Notes under the pieces: model-generated | What the model saw: only the letters and a program-made list of their open reading frames with translations | What the model was told of the DNA's origin: nothing | Database searches by the model: none | Program-made: the position numbers and the translations under genes | Part shown: in pieces, positions 24,064 through 31,809 of the stretch | How positions within the stretch are numbered: position 1 is the stretch's first letter | Layout of the letters: the number at the start of each line of letters is the position of its first letter | Source: Acidobacteriota bacterium | GTDB lineage: Bacteria; Acidobacteriota; Thermoanaerobaculia; Gp7-AA8 | Length of the DNA: 64,000 nt | NCBI GenBank assembly: GCA_021325515.1 | Contig: JAJPHC010000002.1 | Span: 87,107-151,106 of the forward strand | Direction of reading: 5' to 3'

Positions 24064-25454
24064 TCACAGCACGGCGACTCTTTCTCGTTTCTGCTCTCTG
24101 GTTTCTGGCCGGCGCCGCGAGCGCGCAGACGGTCCGCATCACCGACAAGCCGGCGACGCTCGTGCACGGCAAGTTCGTCGTGCCGATCGTCGCAGGCGAT
24201 CCCGTGCAGCGCATCGAGCTCCTGATCAACGGCGTTCGCTACGCGCAGGCGATCGGGCAGCGCGCGAACTTCCAGGTGCACGTCGGCGAGTACATCCGCC
24301 GTCTTCGCCTGCGCGCCGTCGGCTACGACGCGCAAGGTGCCGTCGCCGGCGACGACGAGATGGTGATCAACGATCCGCATCCGCCGTTCCGCGTCCGGCT
24401 GACCGCGCCCGCCGTTCTGCCATCGACCGGCATGGTCACCCTCGGCGCCAGCGTGATTCATCCCGAGGAGATGAGGGTGACGGGAGTGGATTTCTTTGTC
24501 GGGGAGACGAAGCTCGGAACCGCGGCGAGCGAGCCGTTTGCCGCGTCTTTCGACGCCTCGAAGTTTCCCGGTGCGGTCTACGCCCGCGTCGTGGCGCGGA
24601 CCGCGGATGGCGAAGAGACCAACGATGTCGCCTTCTTCGGCTCGCAGCCGCGCGATCAGATCGACGTCACGCTGCAGCAGATCCCGTTGTCGGTCGCGAG
24701 CGGCACGACGCCGCTGCGCATCGAAGATCTCACGCTGTACGACGACGGCCAGCCGCGGAGGATCGAGGCGCTCTCCCCGGCGAGCGACCAGCCGCTGCAC
24801 GTGATCCTGCTGATCGACTACTCGGAGTCGATGCTGGACGAGCTGCCGGTGGTGAAAGCCGCCGCGCGCCAGTTTGCGCAGGCGCTGCTGCGGCCGCAGG
24901 ACCGCATCGCGATCGTCGGTTTCAATCAGCGCATCTTCTGGCTGACGCCATTCACGAATGACTGGAAGAGCGCGGCGGAAGCGGTCGATCGCGTGAAGCC
25001 GATCGGCGAGACGCATCTGTACGACAGCGCCATCGAGATGCTGTTCGAGCTGCAGAAGACTCCGGGCCGGCACGCGCTGGTCGTGCTGACCGACGGCGTC
25101 GATCAGGGATCGGTCTTCAATCTCGACCATCTCGTCCACTACGCGCGCTACGCGGGCGTGCCGGTCTATCCGATCGTGAAGAACAAGATGCTGTCGCGCC
25201 TGATGCGCTTCGGCATCGGCCATCTCGAGGCGCGCAGGCTGGCCACGATTGCGAAGGACACTGGAGCGACGTACTTCATCATCAACAAGGAGCGCGAGCT
25301 GCCGAACGTCTACGCACGCCTCGCGCAGGAGCTGCGCCAGCAGTACCAGTTGATGTTCTACTCGCCTCCCTCCGCGACAGACCAGTGGCACGCGCTGAAG
25401 GTGGAGTCGCGAGGCGGCCAGGAGCTGAGGGTGCCGCGGGGATATTTTCCGTAG
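24060..25454 (+). CDS. Secreted VWA-domain protein
   Basis: 464 residues from a GTG that overlaps the ligase stop. A signal peptide (VITARRLFLVSALWFLAGAASAQ) is followed by two Ig-like/beta-rich regions and, from about residue 245, a von Willebrand factor A domain. The metal-adhesion motif is LLIDYSESM (DxSxS), with LTDGVDQGS downstream. This VWFA-related architecture is frequent in Acidobacteriota; the role is unknown, probably protein binding in the periplasm or outside the cell. Coupling to DNA-repair genes has no obvious functional logic and may be only transcriptional convenience. Confidence 0.85.
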   Translation: MITARRLFLVSALWFLAGAASAQTVRITDKPATLVHGKFVVPIVAGDPVQRIELLINGVRYAQAIGQRANFQVHVGEYIRRLRLRAVGYDAQGAVAGDDEMVINDPHPPFRVRLTAPAVLPSTGMVTLGASVIHPEEMRVTGVDFFVGETKLGTAASEPFAASFDASKFPGAVYARVVARTADGEETNDVAFFGSQPRDQIDVTLQQIPLSVASGTTPLRIEDLTLYDDGQPRRIEALSPASDQPLHVILLIDYSESMLDELPVVKAAARQFAQALLRPQDRIAIVGFNQRIFWLTPFTNDWKSAAEAVDRVKPIGETHLYDSAIEMLFELQKTPGRHALVVLTDGVDQGSVFNLDHLVHYARYAGVPVYPIVKNKMLSRLMRFGIGHLEARRLATIAKDTGATYFIINKERELPNVYARLAQELRQQYQLMFYSPPSATDQWHALKVESRGGQELRVPRGYFP

Positions 25455-25458
25455 AGGA

Positions 25459-25555
25459 TTCTGGGGCTCTGGGGCTGGCGGGTGCAACGACTGGTTAGCC
25501 CGCCGATGACCCACCCAGTACCCCAGCCCCAGTACCCCCGCACCCCCGCCCGGCA
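25459..25555. repeat. GGGGCTCT-type iterated inverted repeat
   Basis: TTCTGGGGCTCTGGGGCTGG on the left is mirrored by CCAGTACCCCAGCCCCAGTA and further CCCCCGCA units on the right. An inner GCGGG...CCCGC stem is present. It has the same general design as the 17.6, 27.2 and 31.6 kb arrays but a different unit. It separates the VWA gene from the peptidase gene and may terminate transcription. Confidence 0.75.
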
Positions 25556-25578
25556 CGTCTCGTGAACAACGGAACGCT

Positions 25579-26736
25579 GTGATCGCGGCGGACTCACCGC
25601 TCTTCCCGCGCCCTGTAAAGCGGCACCGTGTTTTCGGCGGGCTGACCGAACGGCAGGAGCATGTCTTCACCTGGATCGCGGTCGTCGTCGTCCTTCTGAT
25701 GATGACGGGCTGGGTCGGCGCGATTCAGGAGACGCTTCGGGAGCGCCGCCAGGCGATCGCCGAGGCGAGACGCGCGGGGATGCCGGCGCCGCCGCCTGTC
25801 GTTCCTACGCAGCACATCACGACCTCACTGCTCGGTCCGGCGAATCCGCCGGCGGCGGCCTTCATCAACGATGCGATGCTCGGCTTTCTGGCGCCGCTTC
25901 GTGGCCGCAGCGGCAAGCTGCGGTTCACGACGAAGCTCCCCGGCGCGCCGATCGCGCCGGCTCCGCCCAACGCGACGGCCGTCCTGTCCCAGGGCTCGGA
26001 GGAAGTCAGCTCATCCTTTACCGCTCCGGATCATCCCGGTGTCTACGACCTCGCGGTGAAGATCGATCAGGCCACGCGCGAGATCAGCGACTTCCGCGTC
26101 GTCACGCTGGTTCCCTTCGGCGAAAAGCAAGGCGGGCGAATCGGCCTCTACTATCTCGGCAACTGGCCCTTCGAGCGCGGCCAGCCGGCGAAGGCGGCGT
26201 ATGCGAATCCAGCCGGATTCATCGAAGTGACGCAGGAGAACGCGGACACGCACGTTTCCGAGCACTTCAAGCTTCGCGACTTTCTCACGAAGGATCAGCC
26301 GAACGTCTGGCCGAAGTATCTCCTGCTCAACCCCGCACTGCTCGACAAGCTCGAGCTGACGATTCAGGAGCTCGAGGCAACCGGTCATCCCGTGCGCAAC
26401 ATGCACGTGATGAGCGGCTTTCGCACGCCGAACTACAACGTGCACGGCGGCAATACGCAGGGACGCGCGAACCTCAGCAGACACATGTACGGCGACGCGT
26501 CGGATGTGTTCGTCGACAACGATGGGGACGGTGTGATGGACGACCTCAACCACGACGGCCGCATCGACGTCGGCGATGCCGATGTCATTGCTCAGGCCGT
26601 GGAGCGCGTCGAGCGAAAGAATCCCGGGCTCGTCGGCGGCGTCGGCGTCTATTCACCCTGCTGCGGGCATGGTCCCTTTACGCATATCGATGTACGCGGA
26701 TTCCGCGCGAGATGGCGTGGATTCGGCAATGGCTGA
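25579..26736 (+). CDS. Membrane-anchored M15-like peptidase with EF-hand-like insert
   Basis: 385 residues. One N-terminal membrane helix (FTWIAVVVVLLMMTGWVGAI) anchors a periplasmic protein. The middle part has beta-rich sequence. The C-terminal third resembles the D-Ala-D-Ala carboxypeptidase/DUF882 (M15) fold, with zinc-ligand motifs SRHMYGDASDVF and GPFTHIDVRG. Between them is DNDGDGVMDDLNHDGRID, a duplicated DxDxDG calcium-binding loop of EF-hand/dockerin type, unusual inside this fold. It probably trims peptidoglycan peptides. The start at 25579 is the first of the frame after the repeat. Ribosome-binding support is weak. Confidence 0.72.
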   Translation: MIAADSPLFPRPVKRHRVFGGLTERQEHVFTWIAVVVVLLMMTGWVGAIQETLRERRQAIAEARRAGMPAPPPVVPTQHITTSLLGPANPPAAAFINDAMLGFLAPLRGRSGKLRFTTKLPGAPIAPAPPNATAVLSQGSEEVSSSFTAPDHPGVYDLAVKIDQATREISDFRVVTLVPFGEKQGGRIGLYYLGNWPFERGQPAKAAYANPAGFIEVTQENADTHVSEHFKLRDFLTKDQPNVWPKYLLLNPALLDKLELTIQELEATGHPVRNMHVMSGFRTPNYNVHGGNTQGRANLSRHMYGDASDVFVDNDGDGVMDDLNHDGRIDVGDADVIAQAVERVERKNPGLVGGVGVYSPCCGHGPFTHIDVRGFRARWRGFGNG

Positions 26737-26750
26737 TCGCGGAGGATCAG

Positions 26751-27188
26751 GTGGCTGAACAAGTGAAATGTCCGGACTGCAACGGATTGCGTTCCGATGC
26801 CTCGCATACGTGCCCCGCTTGTGGCGCGCCGCCGATGCATGAAGGCGAGCTGCGCGCGCATGAGGAAGAAGTGCGCGGCGAGGATCTCGAACCGTATGTG
26901 ACGCTGCGCTACATCGCGCGGCTCTTCAAGGTTCTTGCGGCGCTGATGGTCGTGATGCTCGTCGGCGAGATCGTCAGCGGCCTCGTGGCCGCCGGCCAGG
27001 CAGCGCTGACCACGCTCCTCGGCGAAGCAACGCGGCTGCTCGTGCTGGCCGGCCTCATGTGGGGCGGCGGCGACATCACGCTGCTCCTCGTCGACGCCGG
27101 CCACGACCTGCGCGTCGCGCGCATTCTGCTGGGCCGCATCAACAACGAGCTGCACCGCCAGGACGAAAGCGGAAAACGAGCGGCCTGA
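26751..27188 (+). CDS. Zinc-ribbon membrane protein
   Basis: 145 residues. CPDC and CPAC motifs at the N terminus (about residues 6-24) form a zinc ribbon. An acidic stretch and two hydrophobic segments follow (FKVLAALMVVMLVGEIVSGL and LLVLAGLMWGGGDITLLL). The GTG at 26751 is chosen over an in-frame ATG at 26712, because GGAGG stands 5 nt before it and the ribbon then begins the protein. It follows the peptidase by 14 nt and is probably in its operon. No specific function is recognised. Confidence 0.6.
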   Translation: MAEQVKCPDCNGLRSDASHTCPACGAPPMHEGELRAHEEEVRGEDLEPYVTLRYIARLFKVLAALMVVMLVGEIVSGLVAAGQAALTTLLGEATRLLVLAGLMWGGGDITLLLVDAGHDLRVARILLGRINNELHRQDESGKRAA

Positions 27189-27189
27189 T

Positions 27190-27352
27190 GATGGGAGTAT
27201 GGGACGGATGGGACGGATAGGACCGATGGGACGGATGGGAAGAACCGCGTTCTCCCCATAGGTCCCATAGGTCCTATAGGTCCCATAGTCCCATGCGACT
27301 CACAGCAAGAACCGCGTTCCCACCCATCCGTCCCATCAGTCTCATAGTCCCA
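27190..27352. repeat. Composite (GGGACGGAT)n / (CCCATAGGT)n inverted array
   Basis: G-rich 9-nt units (27195-27240) are followed by AAGAACCGCGTTC, C-rich inverted units (27253-27293), a second AAGAACCGCGTTC (27307-27319) and more inverted CCCATCCGT units to 27352. It lies between convergent genes and probably stops both transcripts. The two AAGAACCGCGTTC blocks suggest that the array has duplicated internally. Confidence 0.85.
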
Positions 27353-28021
27353 TCAGTGCAGCCCGGTGAAGAACCGGTTGAAGCGCGGCACGTAGTAGTG
27401 ATTCCGATCGAGGGAAAACGCGACCGCTAGCGCCTTGCCGACGATCTGCGTTCTCGGGATCAGGCCGATGTACCGGCTGTCCTTGCTGTTGTCGCGGTTG
27501 TCGCCCATCACGAAGTACATCCCCGACGGGACTTTCACCGGACCGTACGTGCTCTTCTCCGACATCGCATAAGGGCTGAGCATCACCTTGTGCTCGTGGC
27601 CGTCGAGATCTTCGTTCATCACATACGTGCGGCCCTGCAGCGGATCATCGACCGGATAGCCGGTGTCGGAGTGCGGCTGCTGCTTGCCGTTGATGAAGAG
27701 GACGTTGTCTTTCAACTCGACCGTGTCGCCCGGAATGGCGATGACGCGCTTGACCAGCCGCACACCATCTTCCGGCGAGAACAGCACGACGATGTCGCCG
27801 CGATGCGGATCGCCCCACTTCACGATCTCGTAGGTCGTGAACGGGATCTTGAGGTCATAGGCGAGCTTGTTGACGACGACTCGATCGCCTTCCTGAATGG
27901 TCGGCTTCATCGATCCGGTCGGCACGTCGTTCCAGTCGGCAAGTGCCGAGCGGAGAGACGTGACGACGAGCAGCATCAAAGCAAAAACACGGATTTCGTT
28001 GATGATCTTTTTCTTGTCCAT
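27353..28021 (-). CDS. lepB: Signal peptidase I (second copy)
   Basis: 222 residues. A membrane helix at about 10-27 precedes the catalytic serine Ser37 in DVPTGSMKPTIQ. The lysine is Lys91 in RLVKRVIAIPGD, and a later box is YFVMGDNRDNSKDSRY. It is longer than the first LepB because of a beta-rich insert (about residues 110-160: NGKQQPHSDTGYPVDD). The duplicate may serve another substrate set or growth condition. The stop codon lies at the end of the iterated array. The upstream gene (PP2C phosphatase) is in the same direction, 49 nt away. Confidence 0.92.
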   Translation of the reverse strand: MDKKKIINEIRVFALMLLVVTSLRSALADWNDVPTGSMKPTIQEGDRVVVNKLAYDLKIPFTTYEIVKWGDPHRGDIVVLFSPEDGVRLVKRVIAIPGDTVELKDNVLFINGKQQPHSDTGYPVDDPLQGRTYVMNEDLDGHEHKVMLSPYAMSEKSTYGPVKVPSGMYFVMGDNRDNSKDSRYIGLIPRTQIVGKALAVAFSLDRNHYYVPRFNRFFTGLH

Positions 28022-28070
28022 CGCTTACCGGATTCGTCCAACGCAGTGCAGGAGCAGCCCATTCCGAGCA

Positions 28071-30806
28071 CTAGGGAACTCCCACCACCACCATCGTGAC
28101 ATCGTCTTCGAACATGCCGCGGCTGAATGCCGAGACGGCATCGATGACTGCCTGCTGCAGCGCCGCGGCGCATAGCTGCCGGTTCTTCACGATCAGATCG
28201 ACGAGGCGTTCTTCGCCAAGATCCTCGCCCGCTGCGTTGCGTGCTTCGGTGACGCCGTCGGTGAAGAGCACGATGCGATCGCCGCTCTCGAGCGGCAGCG
28301 TCCCCTCGCTGTACGCGGTCTCGCGGAACAGGCGCGAAATGACCGGCCCGCCGGTCTCGAGCTGTTCGACCGCGCCGTGGCCGCGGACGACGATCGGCGG
28401 ATTGTGTCCCGCATTGCAGTAGCGCAGCGCGCGGCTCTTCTGATCGACGATGCCGAAGAAGAACGTGACGAACTTCCCTCCCGTGAGGCTGGAGACGACG
28501 ACGCGCCGCACGCGCTCGCACAGCGCGGCGGGTGAGACATCCGCTTCCGCCGACGCGCGCACGGCAGCCTGCAGGGTGGCCATCAGCAGCGCAGCGGGCA
28601 TCCCCTTGCCGGCAACGTCGCCGATGCAGATCGCGAGCGAGCCGTCGCCGAGGTCGAGGCAGTCGTAGTAGTCGCCGCCGACGGTGCGCGCGGGCTCCCA
28701 GCGGCCGGCCACATCGAGTCCCGCGACGCGCGGCAGCTCGCGCGGCAGAAGCGTGCGCTGCATGTCGCGCGCTTGCTCGAACTCCACTTCTTCGCGCTGC
28801 AGGCGGATGCGGTCCGCGGTCATCGCGACGTGATCGGAGGCAGAGGAGAGAAAGTCGACGTCGTCGAGATCGAACTCGCGGTCGGAAAGCTTCGCCGCGA
28901 GCGCGATGAATCCCTGCACGCCCGCCGGCGTGCGCACCGGCACGATCAGCTGGGCATCGACTCGCCGCAGCGCCTGCGTGTCTGCGTCTCCCATCGGCCG
29001 CCGCTGCGGTGCGAAGGGACGGTCGAGCATCGCCGTGAGCTCCGGCGAAGCCGCGAGCTGCAGCGTGCCGAGAATCGAATCGGGGAAGCCGACCTTCGCC
29101 GTGGCGACGAAGTCATTCTGTCTGCGGATGAAGATCGCGATGCCGCGCGTCTGCAGCGCCTGTTGCAGCGACTCCGAGACGAACTGCAGGAACTGCGGCA
29201 GGTCCTTCGCGGTGACCGACTCCGCGGAGATGTTGCGCAGCGCCTGCGGGTAGTCGTAACGGCTGCGGAAGAAGTTGCGGTCGATGAGCTGCTGCAGGCG
29301 ATTGCGCAACGGCACGAAGATCAGCGCGAGGATCAGCGTCGCCGCCACGACCATCGTCTGGTTCTCGACGCCCGCGATGCGGATGAGAAGGCTGCCGATG
29401 CCGCCGACCAGAATCAGATAGAGGAGGATGAGCGCGCCGCTGAGCACTCCGTAGACGACGGTCTTCTTGATGATGATGTCGATGTTCATCAACCGGTATT
29501 TGAGAATCGCGGCTGCGAACGACAGCGGAATGAGCAGCGACAGCGCACGCGGCACGAGCGTCACGACGGACATGAAGCTCGCCGATCCGCTCATCGCGGC
29601 GGGATGGAACGACACCCAGATGATCCAGAACATCATCGCGACCGTGCAGATGATTTTCGTCACGATAGCGGTGAACGTTCCCCACAGCGGCCAGCGCACC
29701 TGCCGCTTCTCTTCGAGCGAGGCTTCTTTGTAGCTCCGAGCGAGCGAATAGCAGGCGATGACCGGATAGAGCGCCAGTGCGCCTGCCGGAAGGAGGAACG
29801 CGATGCCGAGGATGACGGTGGCGATGATCGGCAGGTTGTGCGAGGTGGCGTCGAAGATCGCGAAGTCGATCGTCGCCGGCACGAACAGCGCGATGAACGG
29901 GCGATTCGCCACCGCCGGCCGGAAGCCTTCGATCCGGATCTTTCGCGCCAGAAAGATCGCGGCTCCGATGCCGGCCGCGAGCAGCGCCGCCGCCACGCGA
30001 TCGAGAACGAACGACGCCTTCGTCGCGGTGGCGGTGCAGAGGAGAATCGCGCTGGCGATGAACACCGCGCATGCGGGAGCAGCGTAGATCCAGCGGATGA
30101 TGTGCGGCCGCCTGCGCACGATCGGCCGGTCGTGCGGAAAGATCAGCGCGAGGTGGAGTGTGATCGGCAGGAACGCGATGCCGCAGAAGAGAACGATGAT
30201 CTCCGGCACGTTCGCCGAGGGTCTGAATGCGATGCCCCGCGCCTCGGACGTCGCAGTCGCTGCGCCGATCGCCACGATCATCGACGTCACCGACGCGACG
30301 ACCATCGCGTAGAAAACGACGGCGCGGTTGTCGTCGCTTCGCCGGAGAAAGATCAGCAGCCCGACGATGAGAAAACATGCGGCGATGCCGAGCGTGGCGA
30401 TCGATTCGCGAAGGAGGCGCGGCTCGCGCGCCGGCGAAGAGAGCGTGACGCGCAGCGGAAAGACCCGGCCGTCGCGCTCGACCGTGTAGACGATCGAGTT
30501 CCCGGTGCGCACGCTCGCGTCGAGGCGCAGCAGGCCGGCGGTATCCGTCAACGGGATGTTGTTGATGGCGAGGATGCGGTCGCCGCCGCGGATGCCGGCG
30601 CGCATCGACGGGCTGTCGGGAAACGTCATCAGCACGCGGCCCGTGCCGAGCTTCGCCGCGCGCCGCGACGCGCTGCGGATGAAGAGCGCACCGGTCCAGC
30701 CGCGCGAGTCCCACTCGCTCATCACGCCGGCAGTCCACCCCAGCGCCGTCGCAAGAAGGACGGCCGTCAGAGTCAAACCGATACCGATCCGGCGAGCCGG
30801 GCTCAT
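28071..30806 (-). CDS. PDZ-membrane-GAF-PP2C (SpoIIE-type) phosphatase
   Basis: 911 residues. A first membrane helix is followed by a PDZ-like domain at about 40-120 (SPSMRAGIRGGDRILAINNI), eight or so membrane helices (about 135-470), a GAF domain (about 530-660), and a C-terminal SpoIIE/RsbU PP2C phosphatase (GLDVAGRWEPARTVGGDYYD, IGDVAGKGMPAALLMATLQA, VLFTDGVTEARN). Such proteins dephosphorylate anti-sigma antagonists in partner-switching pathways. The extracytoplasmic PDZ suggests sensing of envelope peptides. TACTAT 6 nt before the ATG points to a leaderless mRNA. Confidence 0.87.
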   Translation of the reverse strand: MSPARRIGIGLTLTAVLLATALGWTAGVMSEWDSRGWTGALFIRSASRRAAKLGTGRVLMTFPDSPSMRAGIRGGDRILAINNIPLTDTAGLLRLDASVRTGNSIVYTVERDGRVFPLRVTLSSPAREPRLLRESIATLGIAACFLIVGLLIFLRRSDDNRAVVFYAMVVASVTSMIVAIGAATATSEARGIAFRPSANVPEIIVLFCGIAFLPITLHLALIFPHDRPIVRRRPHIIRWIYAAPACAVFIASAILLCTATATKASFVLDRVAAALLAAGIGAAIFLARKIRIEGFRPAVANRPFIALFVPATIDFAIFDATSHNLPIIATVILGIAFLLPAGALALYPVIACYSLARSYKEASLEEKRQVRWPLWGTFTAIVTKIICTVAMMFWIIWVSFHPAAMSGSASFMSVVTLVPRALSLLIPLSFAAAILKYRLMNIDIIIKKTVVYGVLSGALILLYLILVGGIGSLLIRIAGVENQTMVVAATLILALIFVPLRNRLQQLIDRNFFRSRYDYPQALRNISAESVTAKDLPQFLQFVSESLQQALQTRGIAIFIRRQNDFVATAKVGFPDSILGTLQLAASPELTAMLDRPFAPQRRPMGDADTQALRRVDAQLIVPVRTPAGVQGFIALAAKLSDREFDLDDVDFLSSASDHVAMTADRIRLQREEVEFEQARDMQRTLLPRELPRVAGLDVAGRWEPARTVGGDYYDCLDLGDGSLAICIGDVAGKGMPAALLMATLQAAVRASAEADVSPAALCERVRRVVVSSLTGGKFVTFFFGIVDQKSRALRYCNAGHNPPIVVRGHGAVEQLETGGPVISRLFRETAYSEGTLPLESGDRIVLFTDGVTEARNAAGEDLGEERLVDLIVKNRQLCAAALQQAVIDAVSAFSRGMFEDDVTMVVVGVP

Positions 30807-30812
30807 CTCACG

Positions 30813-30818
30813 ATAGTA
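30813..30818 (-). promoter_or_regulatory. -10 element of the PP2C phosphatase gene
   Basis: TACTAT on the minus strand lies 6 nt before the ATG. With normal -10 to start-site spacing, transcription would begin at the start codon. Confidence 0.4.
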
Positions 30819-30856
30819 CGTCGATGAAGGTCTGCGGTTTCGGCTTCATGGGATAA

Positions 30857-30920
30857 ATCCTGAGCGCAGCGAAGGATCAGCCGCGGCGCTTGGTCGACGC
30901 TTCGCTTCGCTCAGCGTGAA
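30857..30920. repeat. CCTGAGCG(C/A)AGCGAAGGATC dispersed inverted repeat
   Basis: ATCCTGAGCGCAGCGAAGGA is followed after GCCGCGGCGC by the inverted form CTTCGCTTCGCTCAGCGTGA. This is the same family as the arms of 21863-22074. It lies between the phosphatase start and the folE stop, which run in the same direction. Confidence 0.7.
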
Positions 30921-30926
30921 CGGGGA

Positions 30927-31562
30927 TCAATCGCGCTGCCCGCGGCGATTCACGATCGACATGAATTCCTGCCGCGTCCGCTCATCCTCGAGGAACTCGC
31001 CGCGCAGCACGTTGGTCTCCATGAAGGACGATTCCTGCTCCACGCCGCGCATGACCATGCAGAGATGGATGCCGCCCATCCAGACGGCGATGCCGCGCGG
31101 CTCGAGGATCTTCTCGATCGTGTCGGCGATGTCGTGCGCGAGATGCTCCTGCGACTGCAGCCGCCGCATGTGGACGTCGACCACGCGCGGGATCTTCGAT
31201 GCGCCGATGATCGTCTTCTCCGGAATGTAGCCGACGATGAAGCGGCCGAAGAAGGGGAGGATGTGATGCGCGCAGAGCGTCTTGTACGTGCCGCCGATGA
31301 CCACGAGGTTGTTGCACTTCTCGTCGGCCTGCGAGCAGGTCTTGCGGAACAAAGTGGTCAACGTCTTGACGTCTGTGAAGTCGTAGCCGCTCGTCATCGT
31401 GACGAGCGACTCCGCCCACCGCCGCGGCGTGTCGCGAACATTCTCATCCTCGAGATCCACATGCAGCAGCCGCAGCACCTCCGTCAGATGTTCGGAGATC
31501 TTTTCGCGATCGACAGTAGGACGCGCCGGCGCAAGCAAGGCATCGAGCTCGAGGTCACTCAT
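30927..31562 (-). CDS. folE: GTP cyclohydrolase I
   Basis: 211 residues, standard FolE length. It has the zinc and catalytic motifs CAHHILPFFGRF (Cys and two His), IPRVVDVHMRRLQSQEHLAHD and a later catalytic-site strand (GGIHLCMVMRGVEQESS). It converts GTP to dihydroneopterin triphosphate, the first step of folate and pteridine synthesis. No other pterin gene is near. TACACT (31575-31570) is 7 nt before the ATG, so the message may be leaderless. An iterated repeat array begins immediately upstream of that promoter element. Confidence 0.95.
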   Translation of the reverse strand: MSDLELDALLAPARPTVDREKISEHLTEVLRLLHVDLEDENVRDTPRRWAESLVTMTSGYDFTDVKTLTTLFRKTCSQADEKCNNLVVIGGTYKTLCAHHILPFFGRFIVGYIPEKTIIGASKIPRVVDVHMRRLQSQEHLAHDIADTIEKILEPRGIAVWMGGIHLCMVMRGVEQESSFMETNVLRGEFLEDERTRQEFMSIVNRRGQRD

Positions 31563-31569
31563 GGGCGGT

Positions 31570-31575
31570 AGTGTA
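31570..31575 (-). promoter_or_regulatory. -10 element of folE, probable leaderless start
   Basis: TACACT on the minus strand is 7 nt before the folE ATG. The -35 region would fall inside the GGGATGGAT repeat array. Confidence 0.4.
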
Positions 31576-31712
31576 TGGGATGGATGGGAGGATGGGACCT
31601 ATGGGACCTATGAGACCTATGGGCGGAACCCACACCTCATTTTTCGGTTTTCTACGATCGGTCTCCCCCCATAGGTCCCATAGGTCCTATAGGTCCCATA
31701 GTCCCATCCCTT
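31576..31712. repeat. (GGGACCTAT)n inverted iterated array
   Basis: GGGATGGATGGGAGGATGGG and GGGACCTATGGGACCTAT units on the left are matched on the right by CCCATAGGTCCCATAGGTCC and related units. An A/T-richer core of about 55 nt separates them. The right-hand units are the same 9-mer as in the 27.2 kb array. The array occupies most of the divergent gap between folE and the acyl-CoA dehydrogenase. Confidence 0.85.
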
Positions 31713-31741
31713 GGTCTCCCCCTTGCTAACATGTGTGACCG

Positions 31742-31770
31742 TTGACACTGAATGAGCATTCATTCATAAT
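31742..31770 (+). promoter_or_regulatory. Promoter with FadR-like operator for acyl-CoA dehydrogenase
   Basis: TTGACA (31742-31747) and CATAAT (31765-31770) have a 17-nt spacer. Within it lies TGAATGAGCATTCATTCA (31749-31766), a perfect 7-bp inverted repeat with a 4-nt centre. It matches the TGAATGA-n4-TCATTCA operator known for the TetR-family fatty-acid repressor FadR of Bacillus. A repressor here would block RNA polymerase until acyl-CoA is present. The regulator gene is not in the window. Confidence 0.8.
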
Positions 31771-31809
31771 CCCTGAATCCCCGAAGCCATTCTTTGAAGG
31801 AGCATCACC

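Noticed and set aside
28773..30827. A 684-codon plus-strand frame opposite the PP2C phosphatase gene
   Set aside because: Charged, domain-free shadow of a gene with PDZ, membrane, GAF and phosphatase motifs.
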